From positions 1 to 6,163 of the forward strand of contig CACYDO010000033.1 in NCBI GenBank assembly GCA_902773165.1: a stretch of 6,163 nt of DNA. Reading direction: 5' to 3'. A model generated the notes under the pieces. It was not told where the DNA came from. It saw nothing but the letters and a program-made list of their open reading frames with translations, and did not search any database. The DNA comes from an uncultured Ruminococcus sp. (GTDB taxonomy: Bacteria > Bacillota > Clostridia > Oscillospirales > Acutalibacteraceae). Shown one piece after another: positions 4,955-6,163 of this stretch. A program made the translations under genes and the position numbers. Every line of letters starts with the position of its first letter. Positions within the stretch are counted from its first letter, which is position 1.

Positions 4955-5782
4955 ATGAGTATTTCACAAGTTGTAGTTTATTTTATGTTTTACAGCTTTG
5001 TCGGTTGGCTGTGGGAAATGGTCTATACGCCGATAGAGTATAAGTATTTTGAAAACAGAGGATTTTTTTTCGGTCCTATATGCCCGATCTATGGATTCAG
5101 CATTTTGCTGCTGCAATTTCTGATACGAAATGTTCCGTTTTTTACGAGTGAATCCATGACGCTGCCGAAATTGTTTTTTATATGTATGTTCGGCAGTGCG
5201 ATCGTGGAGTACACAACGTCATGGAGCATGGAAACACTGTTCCATGCGCGCTGGTGGGATTATTCTAATTTTCCGCTGAATATAAACGGAAGGATATGCC
5301 TTCCGGCAAGCGTGTTTTTTGGGATAGCCGGCGTTATGCTTGTTCACTACGTCTTCCCGGCTATGGATCAGGTTTCTTCTTATATTCCTGACGCGGCATT
5401 TGAAACAGCGGCACTCGTTCTTGCAGCGGTCTTTGGTGCAGATTACGCGCTGACAAATGCAAGTCTTACTTCTCTTCTTGAAAAAATCGAAACTGTGAAT
5501 AAGGAGTTTACCGAAAAAGGCGAGTCTGTGTATCAGGCAATGGCGGCAACGCCTGGTCAGCTAAAAAAACGTATTATAGATTATGAAATGGAAACACGCG
5601 AAAAGGCGCGTGCCGTTGCTGAGAGCCTTAGCGGACCGCAAAAGTATCTGATGGCAAGAATTACAAAATTCAGCGACAGTTTTGAATTGCAAAAGAAGAA
5701 TTACACCAAAGCAAACATGGGAAACAGGATCAAGGAGTATCTTACAAATATCAGGTATACTCAAAAAAATAATAAGGATTAA
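4955..5782 (+). CDS. PF06541-family integral membrane protein (putative ABC transporter permease)
   Basis: The 275-residue product matches the family usually labelled 'putative ABC transporter permease' (PF06541). The name is weakly founded and its function is unknown. Five likely membrane helices lie at about residues 5-21, 42-60, 71-90, 117-137 and 149-166. Family hallmarks are YSFVGWLWE (13-21), GPICPIYG (40-47), EYTTSW (85-90), HARWWDYS (97-104) and NINGRICL (109-116). After the last helix comes a charged, probably helical tail of about 105 residues, rich in Lys, Glu and Arg. The start has only a weak ribosome binding site (GTGGTG, 4 bases before the ATG), so translation may depend on coupling or on the upstream palindrome. 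It is second in the unit behind the 96-residue protein and is closed by a terminator. No ATPase or substrate-binding gene is visible nearby, which argues against taking the ABC label literally. Confidence 0.88.
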   Translation: MSISQVVVYFMFYSFVGWLWEMVYTPIEYKYFENRGFFFGPICPIYGFSILLLQFLIRNVPFFTSESMTLPKLFFICMFGSAIVEYTTSWSMETLFHARWWDYSNFPLNINGRICLPASVFFGIAGVMLVHYVFPAMDQVSSYIPDAAFETAALVLAAVFGADYALTNASLTSLLEKIETVNKEFTEKGESVYQAMAATPGQLKKRIIDYEMETREKARAVAESLSGPQKYLMARITKFSDSFELQKKNYTKANMGNRIKEYLTNIRYTQKNNKD

Positions 5783-5867
5783 GTCTCTTTTGCATTTTCG
5801 TCAGATTGATTGCGAAATATGGGTTCTTGATTTAATCTTTGATTCCTTAAATTTTACAAAAAGCTAT

Positions 5868-5897
5868 AACCGGACGTTTTACGATGTCCGGTTTTTT
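5868..5897 (+). terminator. Intrinsic terminator of the 4604-5782 unit
   Basis: AACCGGAC (5868-5875) and GTCCGGTT (5886-5893) form an 8-bp stem, and TTTTTT follows (5892-5897). It lies 85 bases after the stop codon of the PF06541 gene. The stretch in between shows no gene. Confidence 0.88.
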
Positions 5898-5962
5898 CTG
5901 TTTTTGGAAACATTCCGGAAAAAAATTTTGGTGAATACATAAATCAAAAAAAGACCGGAAAT

Positions 5963-6040
5963 AATACTTGTGATAAATTCGCGCCGATCGCCGTTTTTGA
6001 AAAATATTAACAGATCGGTAATGCATTTATCACAAGTATT
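5963..6040. repeat. Large inverted repeat before the lipoprotein gene
   Basis: AATACTTGTGATAAAT (5963-5978) and ATTTATCACAAGTATT (6025-6040) are perfect 16-base inverted copies. Inside them CCGATC (5984-5989) and GATCGG (6013-6018) form a second stem around a 23-base loop. TTTTT (6039-6043) overlaps the end, and the ribosome binding site GGAGAGG (6046-6052) follows at once. As RNA this would be a strong hairpin with a U-tract, like a terminator or attenuator, and could affect access to the ribosome binding site. A weak promoter (TTGAAA 5997-6002, TAATGC 6019-6024) lies within the repeat, so it might instead act as an operator in DNA. Confidence 0.65.
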
Positions 6041-6057
6041 TTTATGGAGAGGATCAT

Positions 6058-6163
6058 ATGAAGAAAATTATAGCGATTGCTGCATGCGCTGTATTGGCAG
6101 CTTCTGCACTCAGCGCCTGCAATACTACCGACGGTAAGGTAGGCAATAACAGAGATGATTATC
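6058..6163 (+). CDS. N-terminus of a secreted lipoprotein (partial)
   Basis: Only the first 35 residues lie in the window. They show a classic type II signal peptide: Lys2-Lys3, a hydrophobic Ala/Ile/Leu core (residues 4-17) and the lipobox LSAC ending in Cys21, which would be lipid-modified and anchored outside the cell membrane. After it comes a polar linker (NTTDGKVGNNRDDY), typical of surface lipoproteins. The ATG follows GGAGAGG by 5 bases. The mature domain is outside the window, so substrate-binding protein, enzyme or unknown lipoprotein cannot be told apart. Confidence 0.85.
   Translation, partial: MKKIIAIAACAVLAASALSACNTTDGKVGNNRDDY

Noticed and set aside
5682..5942. Plus-strand open frame crossing the end of the PF06541 gene and its terminator
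   Set aside because: It runs through the terminator hairpin and T-run in another frame and has no ribosome binding site.
5963..6040. The large inverted repeat as a miniature transposon
   Set aside because: No target duplication is visible at its ends and a T-run with a ribosome binding site follows directly, which fits a leader structure better.

Overview
The window looks like a chromosomal segment of a Gram-positive, Ruminococcus-like member of the Clostridia. This is inferred from strong AAGGAG-type ribosome binding sites, AT-rich spacers with extended -10 promoters, a Firmicutes-type alpha-phosphohexomutase, a membrane protein of the PF06541 family and an Ala/Ser-rich lipoprotein signal. 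No rRNA, tRNA, CRISPR array, transposase or phage gene was seen.

Layout. Bases 1-180 (minus strand) hold the decayed 5' part of an XRE-type helix-turn-helix regulator gene, broken by frameshifts and running off the left edge. Bases 181-368 hold only hairpins and a possible promoter. Bases 369-1995 (minus strand) are a two-gene operon: a VTC-domain polyphosphate polymerase-like protein (1135-1995) followed by a DUF4956 membrane protein (369-1040), a pairing common in bacteria. The 94-base spacer between them continues the VTC reading frame past its UGA stop as a striking His/Asn/Asp/Tyr-rich tail. Bases 1996-2468 are an AT-rich divergent control region with two good plus-strand promoters and a leader with competing hairpins. 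These feed a complete alpha-phosphoglucomutase gene (2469-4193), which ends in a bidirectional terminator.

Bases 4240-4603 have no gene but hold two dyads and a clear promoter. That promoter drives a second plus-strand unit: an unrecognised 96-residue helical protein (4604-4894) and a five-helix PF06541-family membrane protein with a long soluble tail (4955-5782), closed by a terminator at 5868-5897. Bases 5898-6057 contain a 16-bp perfect inverted repeat that ends just before the ribosome binding site of a lipoprotein gene cut off by the right edge (6058 onward).

The VTC/DUF4956 pair points to polyphosphate metabolism at the membrane, and the phosphoglucomutase to the glucose-6-P/glucose-1-P branch point (glycogen, UDP-glucose, cell wall). 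They are divergently transcribed and nothing visible proves a joint function. The items most worth a second look are the in-frame tail after the VTC stop codon, the small unknown protein with its PF06541 partner, and the large inverted repeat before the lipoprotein.
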